Positions 25,912 to 35,101 are shown, counted from the stretch's first letter. The stretch: 64,000 nucleotides of DNA from an uncultured Alphaproteobacteria bacterium (GCA_934255405.1 CAKQNT010000008.1:5564-69563); one strand, 5' to 3'. Made by a program: numbers and translations. Notes: a model not told the origin generated them from the letters alone.

Positions 25912-26003
25912 CCACAGTGGTTTGAGGGGACAGCAGAGAATTTAATAAATTAAAATTTTCAGTGTCCCCAAAATCACCAGTTTATTGCAAGAACTGAAGC
26001 ATT

Positions 26004-26032
26004 TAAACTCCCGATAGTTCGGGAGTTTTTTG
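26004..26032 (+). terminator. Terminator of rpoBC
   Basis: Stem AAACTCCCGA / TCGGGAGTTT with a TAGT loop and a T-run. Confidence 0.9.
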
Positions 26033-26102
26033 TTGCTTTTTAGATAGGTGATGTTATATTTATCTCAGTTTTAATTTATTATTTATTTAAATATATTTTA
26101 TT

Positions 26103-26444
26103 ATGTTGTTTTTAGTTATTTTTCTGCTCTGTATTGTAGCAATACTGGCAGTTATGTTGCTTCAGGCCAATCTGAAAATCAGAGATTATCGGTTTTGCCG
26201 GAAATATGATTCTGAGTGTGAGCACATTTGTAAGGAACGCCTTATGAATTGGATTCACAATTGTTTCTTTTTTGAGGAATTTAAGAATCCTCAGGAAATG
26301 TATGATGATTTGGAGAAGCTGACAGATGATGCTCGTCGAGATGTCTATCCTGAAGATAGAGCATTGGTGGATATGTATGAGCGTATCCTGAAAGATGTCA
26401 ATCCGCTATGGCTGGAAAAAAAAGATGAAACCTTTCGGATTTGA
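26103..26444 (+). CDS. Hypothetical membrane-anchored protein, 113 aa
   Basis: One N-terminal transmembrane helix (residues 2-22, very hydrophobic), followed by a soluble region with three Cys in RFCRKYDSECEHICKERL and an acidic, helical remainder. No family recognised. The next gene downstream has the same layout (one N-terminal span, short basic/acidic tail), so the two may be functionally linked. Confidence 0.5.
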   Translation: MLFLVIFLLCIVAILAVMLLQANLKIRDYRFCRKYDSECEHICKERLMNWIHNCFFFEEFKNPQEMYDDLEKLTDDARRDVYPEDRALVDMYERILKDVNPLWLEKKDETFRI

Positions 26445-26540
26445 CTGAGAGGTTTTGTTTATAAAAATGATTGCGCTTAAGCAAAATGATGTATAAACCG
26501 TGATTAGTTATTTATTACTAACCAATTAAAATTATTGATT

Positions 26541-26849
26541 ATGATTGAATGGTATCCTTTTTTTCGCGCTATGTTTGGGGCGGCGGTGTTTTTGTTTTTG
26601 GTAATGGTGGTGACTGCAATAATATTGGCGGCGGTTGACTATCGTAAGCGTAAACAGCAAAGACTTGCGCATGAGCAGAACATTGCCGAGCTGAAGAGAC
26701 GCTTTGGGCAGATGTCAGATTTTCAGTTAAAAGTGTGGTGCAATACCTACAAAAAAGATTTTTTTGTTAGGTACCTTAATTGCGAGGCCAAACAAATAAT
26801 TAATGATGAGCTGAAGAGACGCAAGATTTATGTTTATAGCATTTCTTAA
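26541..26849 (+). CDS. Hypothetical membrane-anchored protein, 102 aa
   Basis: The start is placed at the ATG at 26541 (MIEWYPFF); the frame also opens at a TTG 6 bases earlier. A single N-terminal membrane helix spans about residues 7-31, followed by a basic KRKQQ stretch and a soluble region containing ELKRRFGQMSDFQLKVWCN and DELKRRKIYV. Not recognised. A terminator follows. Confidence 0.5.
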   Translation: MIEWYPFFRAMFGAAVFLFLVMVVTAIILAAVDYRKRKQQRLAHEQNIAELKRRFGQMSDFQLKVWCNTYKKDFFVRYLNCEAKQIINDELKRRKIYVYSIS

Positions 26850-26861
26850 ACGCGTGGTGGC

Positions 26862-26895
26862 AAAAACTCCGAACTTTAAGTTTCGGAGTTTTTTA
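26862..26895 (+). terminator. Rho-independent terminator
   Basis: Stem AAAACTCCGAA / TTTCGGAGTTTT with a CTTTAAG-type loop and a T-run, upstream of uvrC. Confidence 0.85.
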
Positions 26896-26984
26896 TTTGG
26901 GGAATAAAGAGGGGCTTGCTCAAATTAAATGCCTTGAAATATGAGAAAAAGCATTTAGTATTGTCTGTAAATGAGGATATTGGA

Positions 26985-28790
26985 ATGTATGATATAAAAC
27001 AAGGGCTGGAAAACCTGCTTCGCTTTATAAAAATTGCACCGGAATCCCCCGGAGTATATAGAATGATAAGCGAATATGAAGAGGTGCTCTATGTCGGTAA
27101 AGCTAAGAATATCAAAAAGAGAATCGTGGCCTATTCGCACATCGACAAGTTGCCTGTCCGTTTGCAACAAATGGTGGCACAGATATGCCGCATGGAGTTT
27201 ATCATTGTCGAAAATGAAGCGCGGGCGCTGCTGGTAGAAAATGAACTGATTAAAAAATTTAAGCCCCGCTATAATATTCTGCTTAAAGACGATAAGACGT
27301 TTCCGCACTTGATGATAGATGTGACGGCGGAGTTCCCGAGCCTGAAAAAATATCGGGGTTCACGCAATGACAAAAATAAATATTTTGGCCCTTTTGCCAG
27401 TGTGTTGGCGGTGAACAGCGCTATGGACGTTTTGCAGAAAGCTTTTTTGCTGCGTTCTTGCCGCGATAATGTTTTTAAGAATCGACAGCGCCCGTGCTTG
27501 ATGTATCAGATTAAACGCTGTTCGGCGCCATGCGTTGGCAAGATATCAGCGGCTGATTATCGGTATCTGGTGAATGAAGCGATAGAGTTTTTGGAGGGGC
27601 GCAATAGCAAGATTCAAGATGAATTATCGCAAAAAATGCACGAGGCCAGCGAGCAACAAGATTATGAAACTGCTATGGTGTTGCGAGATAGAATTAGCGC
27701 TTTGACGACCATACAGTCTAAGCAGAATGTTGAATATGCCGGAATAAAATCTGCCGATGTGGTGGCCTTGGTGCGGGAGAATAATGTTGTTTGTATTCAG
27801 ATATTTTTTATTCGCTCGGGGCAAAATTGCGGTAATGTGCCATACTTTCCGGTACAGACCGAAGGTGCTGATGATAAGGAAATTTTGGAGGCATTCTTAA
27901 GCAGCTTTTATGCCAACCATATTCCACCCAAAGAGATTATTTTGGCGGAGGAGACCGATGATAAAACTTTTTTGGAAGAGGCGCTGGGGGCAAAAGTAAA
28001 TACCTATAAAAAAGGAAATAAAGCGTCGTTGATAAAGATGGCGGTGGAAAATGCCAGAGCGGCAATTTTGCGCAAAATAGCACTGATGGCAAGCGTGAAA
28101 AATAATTTGGAAGATTTTAGGCGGGTGTTTGGGTTGCCGAGGATCCCACAGAGAATAGAAATTTATGATAACTCGCATAATCAGGGGAGTTTTGCCATCG
28201 GGGCAATGGTGGTGGCGACACCAGATGGTTTTGATAAGAAAAGTTATCGAACCTTTAATATAAAATATACGGCAGAAACCAGAGATGACTTTGCGATGAT
28301 GCAGGAGGTGTTGCATCGGCGCTTTGCTAAGATGACACCGGAAAATAAGCCGGATGTGATTTTGTTGGACGGAGGGCGCGGACAGCTCAATGCCGTGTAT
28401 GAAAGTCTGAACGGTTTTGACTTGAGCGGTATAACGATTATTGCTATATCTAAGGGGCCGGAGCGTAATGCCGGTAAAGAATTTTATCATCTTAAAGATA
28501 AAGAAAGCTTTGCTTTGGAATTCCAGTCTCCTTTGGCTTTTTATATGCAAAATCTGCGAGATGAAGCACACCGTTTTGCTATCGGGACACATCGCAATAA
28601 ACGGGCAAAATCAATCTATAAATCCCGCGTGGACGAGATTGAAGGAATCGGGGCTAAGCGCAAACGCGATTTGTTGAGCTATTTCGGTTCGGCGGAAGAG
28701 GTAGCGCAAGCTGAGGTTAAGGACTTGCAAAAAGTGAGCGGAATCAGCAAAAAAACAGCGGAAAAAATCTATAAGTACTTCCATAATTAG
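26985..28790 (+). CDS. uvrC: Excinuclease ABC subunit C
   Basis: A 601-residue protein from the ATG at 26985, preceded by GAGG; the frame extends upstream to a TTG at 26916, with no ribosome-binding site. The GIY-YIG nuclease domain (PESPGVYRMISEYEEVLYVG, KAKNIKKRI) is followed by the UVR motif (residues about 200-235), the RNase H-like second nuclease domain (EIYDNSHNQGSFAIGAMVV, DVILLDGGRGQLNAV) and a C-terminal helix-hairpin-helix pair (EGIGAKRKRDLLSYFGS). It makes the dual incisions of nucleotide excision repair with UvrAB. Confidence 0.97.
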   Translation: MYDIKQGLENLLRFIKIAPESPGVYRMISEYEEVLYVGKAKNIKKRIVAYSHIDKLPVRLQQMVAQICRMEFIIVENEARALLVENELIKKFKPRYNILLKDDKTFPHLMIDVTAEFPSLKKYRGSRNDKNKYFGPFASVLAVNSAMDVLQKAFLLRSCRDNVFKNRQRPCLMYQIKRCSAPCVGKISAADYRYLVNEAIEFLEGRNSKIQDELSQKMHEASEQQDYETAMVLRDRISALTTIQSKQNVEYAGIKSADVVALVRENNVVCIQIFFIRSGQNCGNVPYFPVQTEGADDKEILEAFLSSFYANHIPPKEIILAEETDDKTFLEEALGAKVNTYKKGNKASLIKMAVENARAAILRKIALMASVKNNLEDFRRVFGLPRIPQRIEIYDNSHNQGSFAIGAMVVATPDGFDKKSYRTFNIKYTAETRDDFAMMQEVLHRRFAKMTPENKPDVILLDGGRGQLNAVYESLNGFDLSGITIIAISKGPERNAGKEFYHLKDKESFALEFQSPLAFYMQNLRDEAHRFAIGTHRNKRAKSIYKSRVDEIEGIGAKRKRDLLSYFGSAEEVAQAEVKDLQKVSGISKKTAEKIYKYFHN

Positions 28791-28847
28791 AAAATCTAAC
28801 TTAGTATAATAGCAGAATTTAATTAAATTTTATAAAGGGCTAAAAAA

Positions 28848-29516
28848 GTGTACAGCTTACCGAATATTTTAACTATTTCGAGAATCGTGGTAATCCCTCT
28901 GATTTTCCTGTCTGTTTATTTTACCGCCAAAACTTGGGCGGTGCTGGCGGCTATTTTGTTTATTGCTGCGTCTATTACCGATTATTTTGACGGATATCTG
29001 GCGCGCGCCCGCGGTGAGGTATCGGCTTTCGGACGTTTGTTGGATCCAATTGCTGACAAACTTTTGGTGGCTTCGGCGCTGGTGGTGCTGTTGGCAAAAC
29101 CGGATATGCTGTTTTTGAAACTGAGCTATATTCCGGTAGTGATAATTTTGTGTCGCGAAATCTTGGTCTCGGGCTTGCGAGAATTTTTGATGGAAGTGCG
29201 GGTCGGTATGCCGGTAACCCGTTTGGCAAAATGGAAAACCGGTTTTCAGATGACGGCGTTGTCAATGTTGCTGTTGAAAGGTGTTTGGTATTGGGGACCG
29301 ATTGGCGAGGTTTTGCTGTGGATTGCAGCGGTACTTACTTTTATTACCGGTTATCAATATTTTCAAAAAAGTTTGGATTATATCCGCAAACAAGATAAGG
29401 CTGTGAAAAAAGCCGCGGCAAAGGCAGCAAAAGAGCCTAAACCCGCAAAAGCTAAAACTGCGGTTCGTAAGAAGTCTGTAAAAAGAACAAAGAAATCTGC
29501 CGCCGCAGCCCAATAA
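28848..29516 (+). CDS. pgsA: CDP-diacylglycerol-glycerol-3-phosphate 3-phosphatidyltransferase
   Basis: A 222-residue protein that starts at GTG 28848. The CDP-alcohol phosphotransferase motif is complete: D45, D48-G49, A52-R53, G62, D66 and D70. About four to six membrane helices follow the usual pattern. It makes phosphatidylglycerol phosphate. A Lys/Ala/Pro-rich tail (residues about 183-222, KAAAKAAKEPKPAKAK) is an unusual addition and should be cytosolic. Followed after 19 bp by the two-component system, as in several alphaproteobacteria. Confidence 0.92.
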   Translation: MYSLPNILTISRIVVIPLIFLSVYFTAKTWAVLAAILFIAASITDYFDGYLARARGEVSAFGRLLDPIADKLLVASALVVLLAKPDMLFLKLSYIPVVIILCREILVSGLREFLMEVRVGMPVTRLAKWKTGFQMTALSMLLLKGVWYWGPIGEVLLWIAAVLTFITGYQYFQKSLDYIRKQDKAVKKAAAKAAKEPKPAKAKTAVRKKSVKRTKKSAAAAQ

Positions 29517-29535
29517 TCCGATAGGGGAATAACGG

Positions 29536-30225
29536 ATGGATAATGGTGCCAAACATATTTTGGTAGTTGATGATGATACCCGTTTGCGCTCTCTTCTGCA
29601 AAGGTTTTTGCGGGAGAGCGGCTTTTTTGTATCTGTAGCTAAAGACGCGGCCGAAGCCAGACATTTTATGGAGCAGTATAAGTTCGATTTGTTGATTGTC
29701 GATATAATGATGCCCAAAGAAAGTGGGTTGGAGTTTTTGGCAAGACTTCGGCAAGATAACCTGATTCCGGTTATTTTGTTGACGGCAATGGGTGAAACTG
29801 CTGATCGTATAGCGGGACTGGAGAACGGCGCCGATGACTATTTGCCCAAACCGTTTGAACCCAGAGAATTGGTCTTGCGTATTAAAAATATTTTTAAGCG
29901 TGCTCCGGCTGAAAAAGTCGGCGCTGATCAAAAATTGAATTTGGGGTTGTGCGTGTATGACATGCAAAAGAAAGAACTGCAGACCAAACTGGGAGAAGTG
30001 GTGCATATTACACCGGTTGAGCAGGCTTTGTTGAATGTGCTGGGAACAAAGTCGGGGCAGGTCTTTGCCCGCGAAAAACTGGCGGAAATTTTGGGCGCCG
30101 GACAGAGCCCGCGTTCAATTGATGTACAGATAACCCGTCTGCGTAAAAAGATAGAGCGAGATTCTAAAAATCCGCGCTACTTGCAGACGGTCAGAGGTAA
30201 AGGCTATATGCTGCTGCCGGAGTAG
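29536..30225 (+). CDS. ompR: OmpR-family response regulator
   Basis: A 229-residue regulator. The receiver has acidic residues D12-D14, phospho-acceptor D56 (LLIVDIMMP) and the conserved Lys in LPKPFEP. The C-terminal winged helix (VHITPVEQALLNVLGTKSGQ ... SPRSIDVQITRLRKKIE, TVRGKGYML) is of the OmpR/PhoB type. The opening LVVDDDTRLRSLLQRFLRES is closest to OmpR in my memory. Coupled with the adjacent EnvZ-like kinase. The regulon is unknown. Confidence 0.85.
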   Translation: MDNGAKHILVVDDDTRLRSLLQRFLRESGFFVSVAKDAAEARHFMEQYKFDLLIVDIMMPKESGLEFLARLRQDNLIPVILLTAMGETADRIAGLENGADDYLPKPFEPRELVLRIKNIFKRAPAEKVGADQKLNLGLCVYDMQKKELQTKLGEVVHITPVEQALLNVLGTKSGQVFAREKLAEILGAGQSPRSIDVQITRLRKKIERDSKNPRYLQTVRGKGYMLLPE

Positions 30226-30276
30226 CAAAACAAGATTGGTTTATTGAATTTTTGCGTATAACAGAAAGGACATAAA

Positions 30277-31635
30277 ATGCATATTAAATTATCACCAAAG
30301 GTCGAAGAAAAATTGCGCTATTTGCGGTTGAAATATTTGCCGCGCACGTTGTTTTTCAGAACCATGCTGTTGATATTTGTGCCGTTGATTGTGGTGCAGA
30401 TTGTTTCGGTGGTGATGTTTTTTGATGGCAGTTGGAGCCGCATGGGGCGTCGTTTGTCAGAGAATCTGGCGGCAGATATGCAGTTTGTGGTTGATTTGGC
30501 GAAGGACAATGTTGGACGCTTGTCTGAGTTGAAGAAAATTACTAAAGATACGTTTGATATTGAACTGGAGTATTATACTAACGAAGAAAAACATCAGGCA
30601 ATCAATAAGGCTCATAAGGCCAGCAAAATGGTGGTGGGGTATTTGGAAGAGTCTTTGTCTAAAGAATTTCCGAATGCCGAGCGAGAAGTGTTGTTGAGTA
30701 AAGATAACAATGATTTGATAGTGTTGCTTGATACTAATGACGGATTATATAAATTCGTAACTTCTAAGAAAAAAATCTTTAGTTCTTCTATCTTTATGTT
30801 TGTGGTTTGGATGGCCGGAACCTCGGTGTTGCTATTTTTGGTGGCGGTGCTGTTTTTGCGGATTCAGGTGCGTTCTATTGCCGAGCTCGCACAGGTGGCA
30901 GAAGACTTTGGTAAAGGAATAGATAATACAAAATTTAAGCCGTCCGGTTCTTCTGAAGTGCGCAAGGCCGCAATTGCGTTTATAAAAATGAAAGAGCGCA
31001 TTCAGCGCCAGATTAGCGAGCGTACTCAGATGCTGGCGGGTGTTTCTCATGATTTGCGGACACCGTTGACCAGAATGAAACTGCAAGCCGCGATGATGCC
31101 CGAGGGCGAGGATAAAAAAGATTTCTTGTCTGATATTGATGAGATGGAAAAAATGTTGGACGGGTATTTGTCTTTTGTCAGTGGCGAAGCCGGTGAGAAA
31201 TCTTCTTTTGTGGATATGAATGAGCTGATTTTGAGCATTATTAACAAGTTTCGCAATAAAAAAGCTTTGATTCGTTATTCTACCAATGATGAAGTAAGCG
31301 CTATTCAAGGTCGCGAACAGGCTTTGAAACGCGCGCTGACCAATATTATTTCCAATGCGTTTCGCTATGGCAAAACTATTGCCGTAAAACTGGAGAATAA
31401 CGATAAAAAACTTTGGGTCTCTGTTGAAGATGACGGTCCTGGGATTCCTAGTGATAAGCGCGATGATGTATTTAAGGCTTTTTACCGTCTGGAAAGTTCT
31501 CGCAACAAAGAGACCGGCGGAGTAGGCTTGGGACTCTCAATAGCCAAAGATGTGGTGACTTCTCACGGCGGCACAATTGAGTTGGGCGACAGCGAACTGG
31601 GCGGATTAAAAGTGTTAATCAGCATTCCGTTATAG
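30277..31635 (+). CDS. envZ: EnvZ-like sensor histidine kinase
   Basis: A 452-residue kinase with two membrane helices (about 23-47 and 169-193) enclosing a periplasmic sensor of about 120 residues. A HAMP-type linker follows, then the H-box AGVSHDLRTPLTRMKLQAAM with His258, N-box NIISNAFRYG (near 352), G1 EDDGPGIPSDKRD and G2 GGVGLGLSIAKDVV. The H-box closely matches EnvZ. It phosphorylates the OmpR-type regulator encoded just upstream. The stimulus cannot be inferred. Confidence 0.85.
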   Translation: MHIKLSPKVEEKLRYLRLKYLPRTLFFRTMLLIFVPLIVVQIVSVVMFFDGSWSRMGRRLSENLAADMQFVVDLAKDNVGRLSELKKITKDTFDIELEYYTNEEKHQAINKAHKASKMVVGYLEESLSKEFPNAEREVLLSKDNNDLIVLLDTNDGLYKFVTSKKKIFSSSIFMFVVWMAGTSVLLFLVAVLFLRIQVRSIAELAQVAEDFGKGIDNTKFKPSGSSEVRKAAIAFIKMKERIQRQISERTQMLAGVSHDLRTPLTRMKLQAAMMPEGEDKKDFLSDIDEMEKMLDGYLSFVSGEAGEKSSFVDMNELILSIINKFRNKKALIRYSTNDEVSAIQGREQALKRALTNIISNAFRYGKTIAVKLENNDKKLWVSVEDDGPGIPSDKRDDVFKAFYRLESSRNKETGGVGLGLSIAKDVVTSHGGTIELGDSELGGLKVLISIPL

Positions 31636-31645
31636 GATAAATAAA

Positions 31646-32548
31646 ATGGATGACGATTTGGATTTGCCGGAAGGCGATGATATAAATCTGGATTTGGATA
31701 CGCCTCTTCCGGAGACGTCGGCGACACCGTCGTTAAAGGAAACTGATGATTTTAATCTGGATGATTTTTTGACCGAAGAATATAAAAATATTCCGGCTGG
31801 CGAGGCGCTGAATCCGGCGAATATGTTTGGCGAGGAACAAAAGCCGGCAGAGCCTGTCAGTTTGTCTGAAGAAACGGCTGTTGCGGAAGAAAATATTGCA
31901 ACGCCGGAGCCGGAGACTGAAAATCTGCCTGCGGAATTGACCGAGAGCGAGGTGGTAGATGACAGCGTTGCTGGTGCCATACAGCCAGATTTGGCGGAAA
32001 AAAATGATGAGAGCATTGCTCCGGTTGCAGAGAGTGAAACTGCGGTAGTTGAAACGGCAGATGCAATAAGTGAAAATGAGGTTGCCGCAGAAGGAGAAAA
32101 TTTTGAAGAACACGCCAAGGGCTGGACTTTTGATGGCGTAGAGGAAAATACTTCTGTTCTGGCAGAGCCGGAATCATTAGAGCCGACGACAGAAAAGCCA
32201 GACAGCGGTTACGATATGCAGGAATCGGCGGGTTTTGCTCATTGGTTCAGCGGCAACCGCGATGACGGAGCTTTTGAGCTGGATAGAAATTCTTTGCCGG
32301 CGTTTTTGCAAGGTGATGCCGAACACAGGGTGTTGCATGTTAATGTCGGTTATGATACTTATGGCTGGGTGGTGCAGTTTGATAACGGTATCTGTATGAA
32401 TCTGCGCGATGTCAGAGAATATCAGCTGCGGAATGGCAGTCTGCCTTCTGCAAACGGCAAAATTACATATGGCGAAATGCAAACTGAATTTTCGGCAATT
32501 GAAAAAATAACCATATATGAAAGTGTGCGCTATTTTACGTATGCTTAA
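31646..32548 (+). CDS. Acidic protein with conserved-looking C-terminal domain, 300 aa
   Basis: Residues 1-190 are very acidic and low in complexity (Asp/Glu/Ala/Pro), with no signal peptide; residues about 195-300 are a folded domain (AHWFSGNRDDGAFELDRNSL, HVNVGYDTYGWVVQFDNGIC). I do not know the family. It starts 10 bp after the kinase gene and shares its terminator, so it is part of the pgsA-ompR-envZ transcription unit. It may be a cytosolic partner of the two-component system, but this is only context. Confidence 0.6.
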   Translation: MDDDLDLPEGDDINLDLDTPLPETSATPSLKETDDFNLDDFLTEEYKNIPAGEALNPANMFGEEQKPAEPVSLSEETAVAEENIATPEPETENLPAELTESEVVDDSVAGAIQPDLAEKNDESIAPVAESETAVVETADAISENEVAAEGENFEEHAKGWTFDGVEENTSVLAEPESLEPTTEKPDSGYDMQESAGFAHWFSGNRDDGAFELDRNSLPAFLQGDAEHRVLHVNVGYDTYGWVVQFDNGICMNLRDVREYQLRNGSLPSANGKITYGEMQTEFSAIEKITIYESVRYFTYA

Positions 32549-32557
32549 AGCCTAAGA

Positions 32558-32588
32558 TTAAAGCCGCCATTTGAGGCGGCTTTTGATT
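32558..32588 (+). terminator. Terminator of the pgsA-ompR-envZ unit
   Basis: Stem AAAGCCGCC / GGCGGCTTT with an ATTTGA loop and TTTTGATT. It lies between convergent genes. Confidence 0.8.
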
Positions 32589-33459
32589 ATTCGGCAGAAG
32601 AAGTTTTATTTAACGGGAAAATCTGCACTCTGCCATTGTTGACGGCAGAGGAGGTTGAAGCCGGACTGCCGGTTGCTAGGGCAGAGTTGCTTCCACTGCG
32701 TTGAGTCGGTGCTGTCAGTTCCGGAGCTAACGGATAAGCGTTTTTAGGCATACGCAGAATCATATAGCCGGTGTCGCCGCCGTGAGCCGGTCCGGAAATG
32801 CCGATTGAATAGTGCCCGCCGACATAGCCATAATCCAAATCAATGTAGTCAATAGCAAATACGGTTTTAACCGAGCTTTGTCCGATGGTGGTCATTTTGC
32901 AACTGTAACCTCCGTCTTCTAACAAAACATGGTTTATGTTTTTGGCAAACATAACCGATTTTGAGGGGGTGCAGTCAGCCGTTTGCCCACCATAAGTCAG
33001 GTTGTAGTTTAGCACCAGATTAATTTTGTCGGCCGATTTGCCGATAATAACATCAGTAATACGCACGCTATCAATATAAGCGTTAGTCGGCGTAATACCG
33101 GCGACAATCGGAATTGTAATATAATTTTCCAGACAAGTGTGGGCAGAGGAATCTGCCTGACAAATCAGAACTTTTTGATAGTTGTTGTTGTCAAACAAGT
33201 GGAGCAAGCTATTGTAGATATATTCTTTTGACATAGACAGTTTGGCAGGTGCGCACTGGTGAGAGCGGCAAACAACAATGGAGCTTGGAGTTTTTACGCT
33301 GTCTATTTTGATTGCCGATTGGTCGGCGCGTTTTGCAGTGCCGGGGCCGAACGGGTCGGTCAAGATATCAGCGGCGGTATGAGAGCGGAAATATTCGCAT
33401 CCTCCCAATAGCAAAGCCGCGCCAAGCAAGAGTGCTTTTGAAGAAAATTTTACAGACAT
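32587..33459 (-). CDS. Lipoprotein of unknown function, 290 aa
   Basis: The N-terminus has a lipoprotein signal: KALLLGAALLLGGC with Cys21. The mature part has three or four further Cys, a long mixed region and a Ser/Asn-rich tail. No catalytic motif is recognised. It is probably an outer-membrane or periplasmic lipoprotein, transcribed alone and convergent with the acidic-protein gene. Family unknown. Confidence 0.65.
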   Translation of the reverse strand: MSVKFSSKALLLGAALLLGGCEYFRSHTAADILTDPFGPGTAKRADQSAIKIDSVKTPSSIVVCRSHQCAPAKLSMSKEYIYNSLLHLFDNNNYQKVLICQADSSAHTCLENYITIPIVAGITPTNAYIDSVRITDVIIGKSADKINLVLNYNLTYGGQTADCTPSKSVMFAKNINHVLLEDGGYSCKMTTIGQSSVKTVFAIDYIDLDYGYVGGHYSIGISGPAHGGDTGYMILRMPKNAYPLAPELTAPTQRSGSNSALATGSPASTSSAVNNGRVQIFPLNKTSSAE

Positions 33460-33567
33460 AATTTAACCTTTTGCAAAAAATTATGCTTTATATTAAGACA
33501 AAGAAAAGCAAACAACAAAAGTTTTTTGTTACTTATTCAATGTATTTTACAATAAAAGAGGCGCTTA

Positions 33568-34023
33568 ATGCGGATTAGTGTTTGGGTGTGGGGAATAATC
33601 CTGCTTTGGAGTCTGCCGCTGCAGGCCAAGATTGAGGTGATAGACGGCGACAGCTTGCGTGTAAATGGTGTGGAAATAAGGCTTGAAGGAATAGACGCGC
33701 CGGAGTATCATCAAGAATGCTACGATGAAGATAATCGCCCGTATCCTTGTGGCGATGAGGCGTATCAGGCTTTGTTAAATTTAGCCGGCGATGATACCCT
33801 TTGCAATCAAACCAAAATAGATCGTTATAAACGCAGTGTGTCAGTGTGTGTTTCTCAAGGAAAAGTTCTCAATGAAGAAATGGTGCGCTTAGGTCAAGCC
33901 GTAGCCTACACTCAATATACCAATGCCTACGTTTCTGCCGAGCAAGAAGCTCGTCAGGCCAAACGCGGAATTTGGCGCGGTAGATTTATGAATCCGGAGT
34001 TGTATAGGGCGCTTATGCGCTAG
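33568..34023 (+). CDS. Secreted thermonuclease-family (SNase) protein
   Basis: A 151-residue protein with a signal peptide (residues 1-20, ending LPLQA). The SNase core is KIEVIDGDSLRVNGVEIRLE followed by GIDAPE (Ca-binding Asp and catalytic Arg), RYKRSV with a second Arg, and GIWRG near the end. These are staphylococcal-nuclease-type hydrolases of single-stranded nucleic acid. Four Cys may form disulfides. A palindromic repeat begins 5 bp after the stop. Confidence 0.85.
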   Translation: MRISVWVWGIILLWSLPLQAKIEVIDGDSLRVNGVEIRLEGIDAPEYHQECYDEDNRPYPCGDEAYQALLNLAGDDTLCNQTKIDRYKRSVSVCVSQGKVLNEEMVRLGQAVAYTQYTNAYVSAEQEARQAKRGIWRGRFMNPELYRALMR

Positions 34024-34028
34024 TGTAG

Positions 34029-34153
34029 GCAAGCTCGTCTAGCGGTTTTCTAGAGCAATTTGCGCAGGACGGCGACATCCTCATTTACTATTATGTAAAC
34101 TCCGGTGTCGCCGCCTTTCAAATCACTCTATAAAATCCACTATCCGAGCTTGC
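34029..34153. repeat. 125-bp palindromic repeat, copy 3
   Basis: Outer arms GCAAGCTCG (34029-34037) and CGAGCTTGC (34145-34153). The inner stem has a different sequence (GGCGACA.../...TGTCGCC) and a variant loop (CTCATTTACTATTATGTAAACTCC, in which GTAC is TTAC/TAAA). Located just after the SNase gene. Confidence 0.75.
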
Positions 34154-34173
34154 TAGAGATTGTGCAGGTTGAG

Positions 34174-34299
34174 GCAAACTCGTCTAGCGGCGCATTTAGA
34201 GGCATTTAGTTCGGTCTCGGAAAATTCATGTACTATTGTGTACACTAAAATTTTCCTCGCCTTCTAAATACCTCTATCTGTACCACTATCCAAGCTTGC
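34174..34299. repeat. 125-bp palindromic repeat, copy 4
   Basis: Outer arms GCAAACTCG (34174-34182) and CAAGCTTGC (34291-34299). Inner stem GGAAAATT / AAAATTTTCC with loop CATGTACTATTGTGTACACT, plus paired TAGAGGCATTTAG / CTAAATACCTCTA. Tail TAGAGATTGTG as in other copies. Confidence 0.8.
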
Positions 34300-34345
34300 T
34301 AGAGATTGTGAGAGAGGCAAATTTCAAAAATTATTGAGATTCCTA

Positions 34346-34373
34346 TTGACAGCGGCAAAAACTTATGTATATT
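34346..34373 (+). promoter_or_regulatory. Sigma-70 promoter of rplU-rpmA
   Basis: Consensus TTGACA (34346-34351) and TATATT (34368-34373) with 16-bp spacing. Transcription would begin about 37 bp upstream of rplU. Confidence 0.75.
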
Positions 34374-34417
34374 GCAAAGCAACGTTTTATGTTTAAATAA
34401 GATATAAAGGTGAAAAA

Positions 34418-34720
34418 ATGTACGCAGTTATTAAAACCGGCGGAAAACAGTACAGAGTTACAAATGGTGACGTGCTGAAAGTTGAAAAACTTGCCGGTGA
34501 AGAAGGTAAAGAAGTTGTATTCAACGAGGTTTTGGCTTTGGGCGATACAATCGGTACTCCGTTGGTTGCCGGTGCCAGTGTTAAAGCCACTGTTTTGAAA
34601 CAGGCTCGTGATGCTAAAGTTATCGTTTTCAAAAAGAAACGCAGACAGAATTATCGTCGCAAAAACGGACACAGACAGTCCATTACGTTGGTTAAAATTA
34701 CTGACGTTTGCGCTAAATAG
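34418..34720 (+). CDS. rplU: 50S ribosomal protein L21
   Basis: A 100-residue protein that opens MYAVIKTGGKQYRV, the L21 signature, and contains KKKRRQNYRRKNGHRQ and TLVKI near the end. It binds 23S rRNA. It forms the standard rplU-rpmA-obgE cluster and has a strong promoter. Confidence 0.98.
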   Translation: MYAVIKTGGKQYRVTNGDVLKVEKLAGEEGKEVVFNEVLALGDTIGTPLVAGASVKATVLKQARDAKVIVFKKKRRQNYRRKNGHRQSITLVKITDVCAK

Positions 34721-34739
34721 GTTTTAAGGAGATTTAGTT

Positions 34740-34994
34740 ATGGCACATAAGAAATCAGGTGGTAGCTCCAATAACGGACGCGACTCTATCGGACGCCGTT
34801 TGGGTTTGAAGAAATCCGGCGGTCAGTGTGTTGTTCCCGGCAACATCATTGTTCGTCAGCGTGGTACTCAGTATCACCCCGGCGCCAATGTTGGTATGGG
34901 CAAAGATCATACTATCTTTGCTGTTGCCGAGGGTAAAGTTGCTTTTTCAAAGAAAGCCGGCGACAAGACTGTTGTTTCGGTTATCTGCGAATAG
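34740..34994 (+). CDS. rpmA: 50S ribosomal protein L27
   Basis: An 84-residue protein. It begins MAHKKSGGSSNNGRDSIGRR, with no cleavable Firmicutes-type N-terminal extension, and continues GGQCVVPGNIIVRQRGTQYH as in L27. The N-terminus reaches the peptidyl-transferase centre. 19 bp after rplU. Confidence 0.98.
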   Translation: MAHKKSGGSSNNGRDSIGRRLGLKKSGGQCVVPGNIIVRQRGTQYHPGANVGMGKDHTIFAVAEGKVAFSKKAGDKTVVSVICE

Positions 34995-35021
34995 TCAGCT
35001 GATATAGAGATTGTCAAAGTC

Positions 35022-35056
35022 GAGGGGATGTGTATTTAACATCCCCTTTACTTTTC
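35022..35056 (+). terminator. Hairpin terminator after rpmA
   Basis: Stem AGGGGATGT / ACATCCCCT with a GTATTTA loop and a broken T-run (TTTACTTTT). It probably attenuates transcription into obgE. Confidence 0.6.
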
Positions 35057-35101
35057 AGCTAAAAGCGTTATCTTAAAACTAAACAGAAGATAGAGAAACA
35101 G

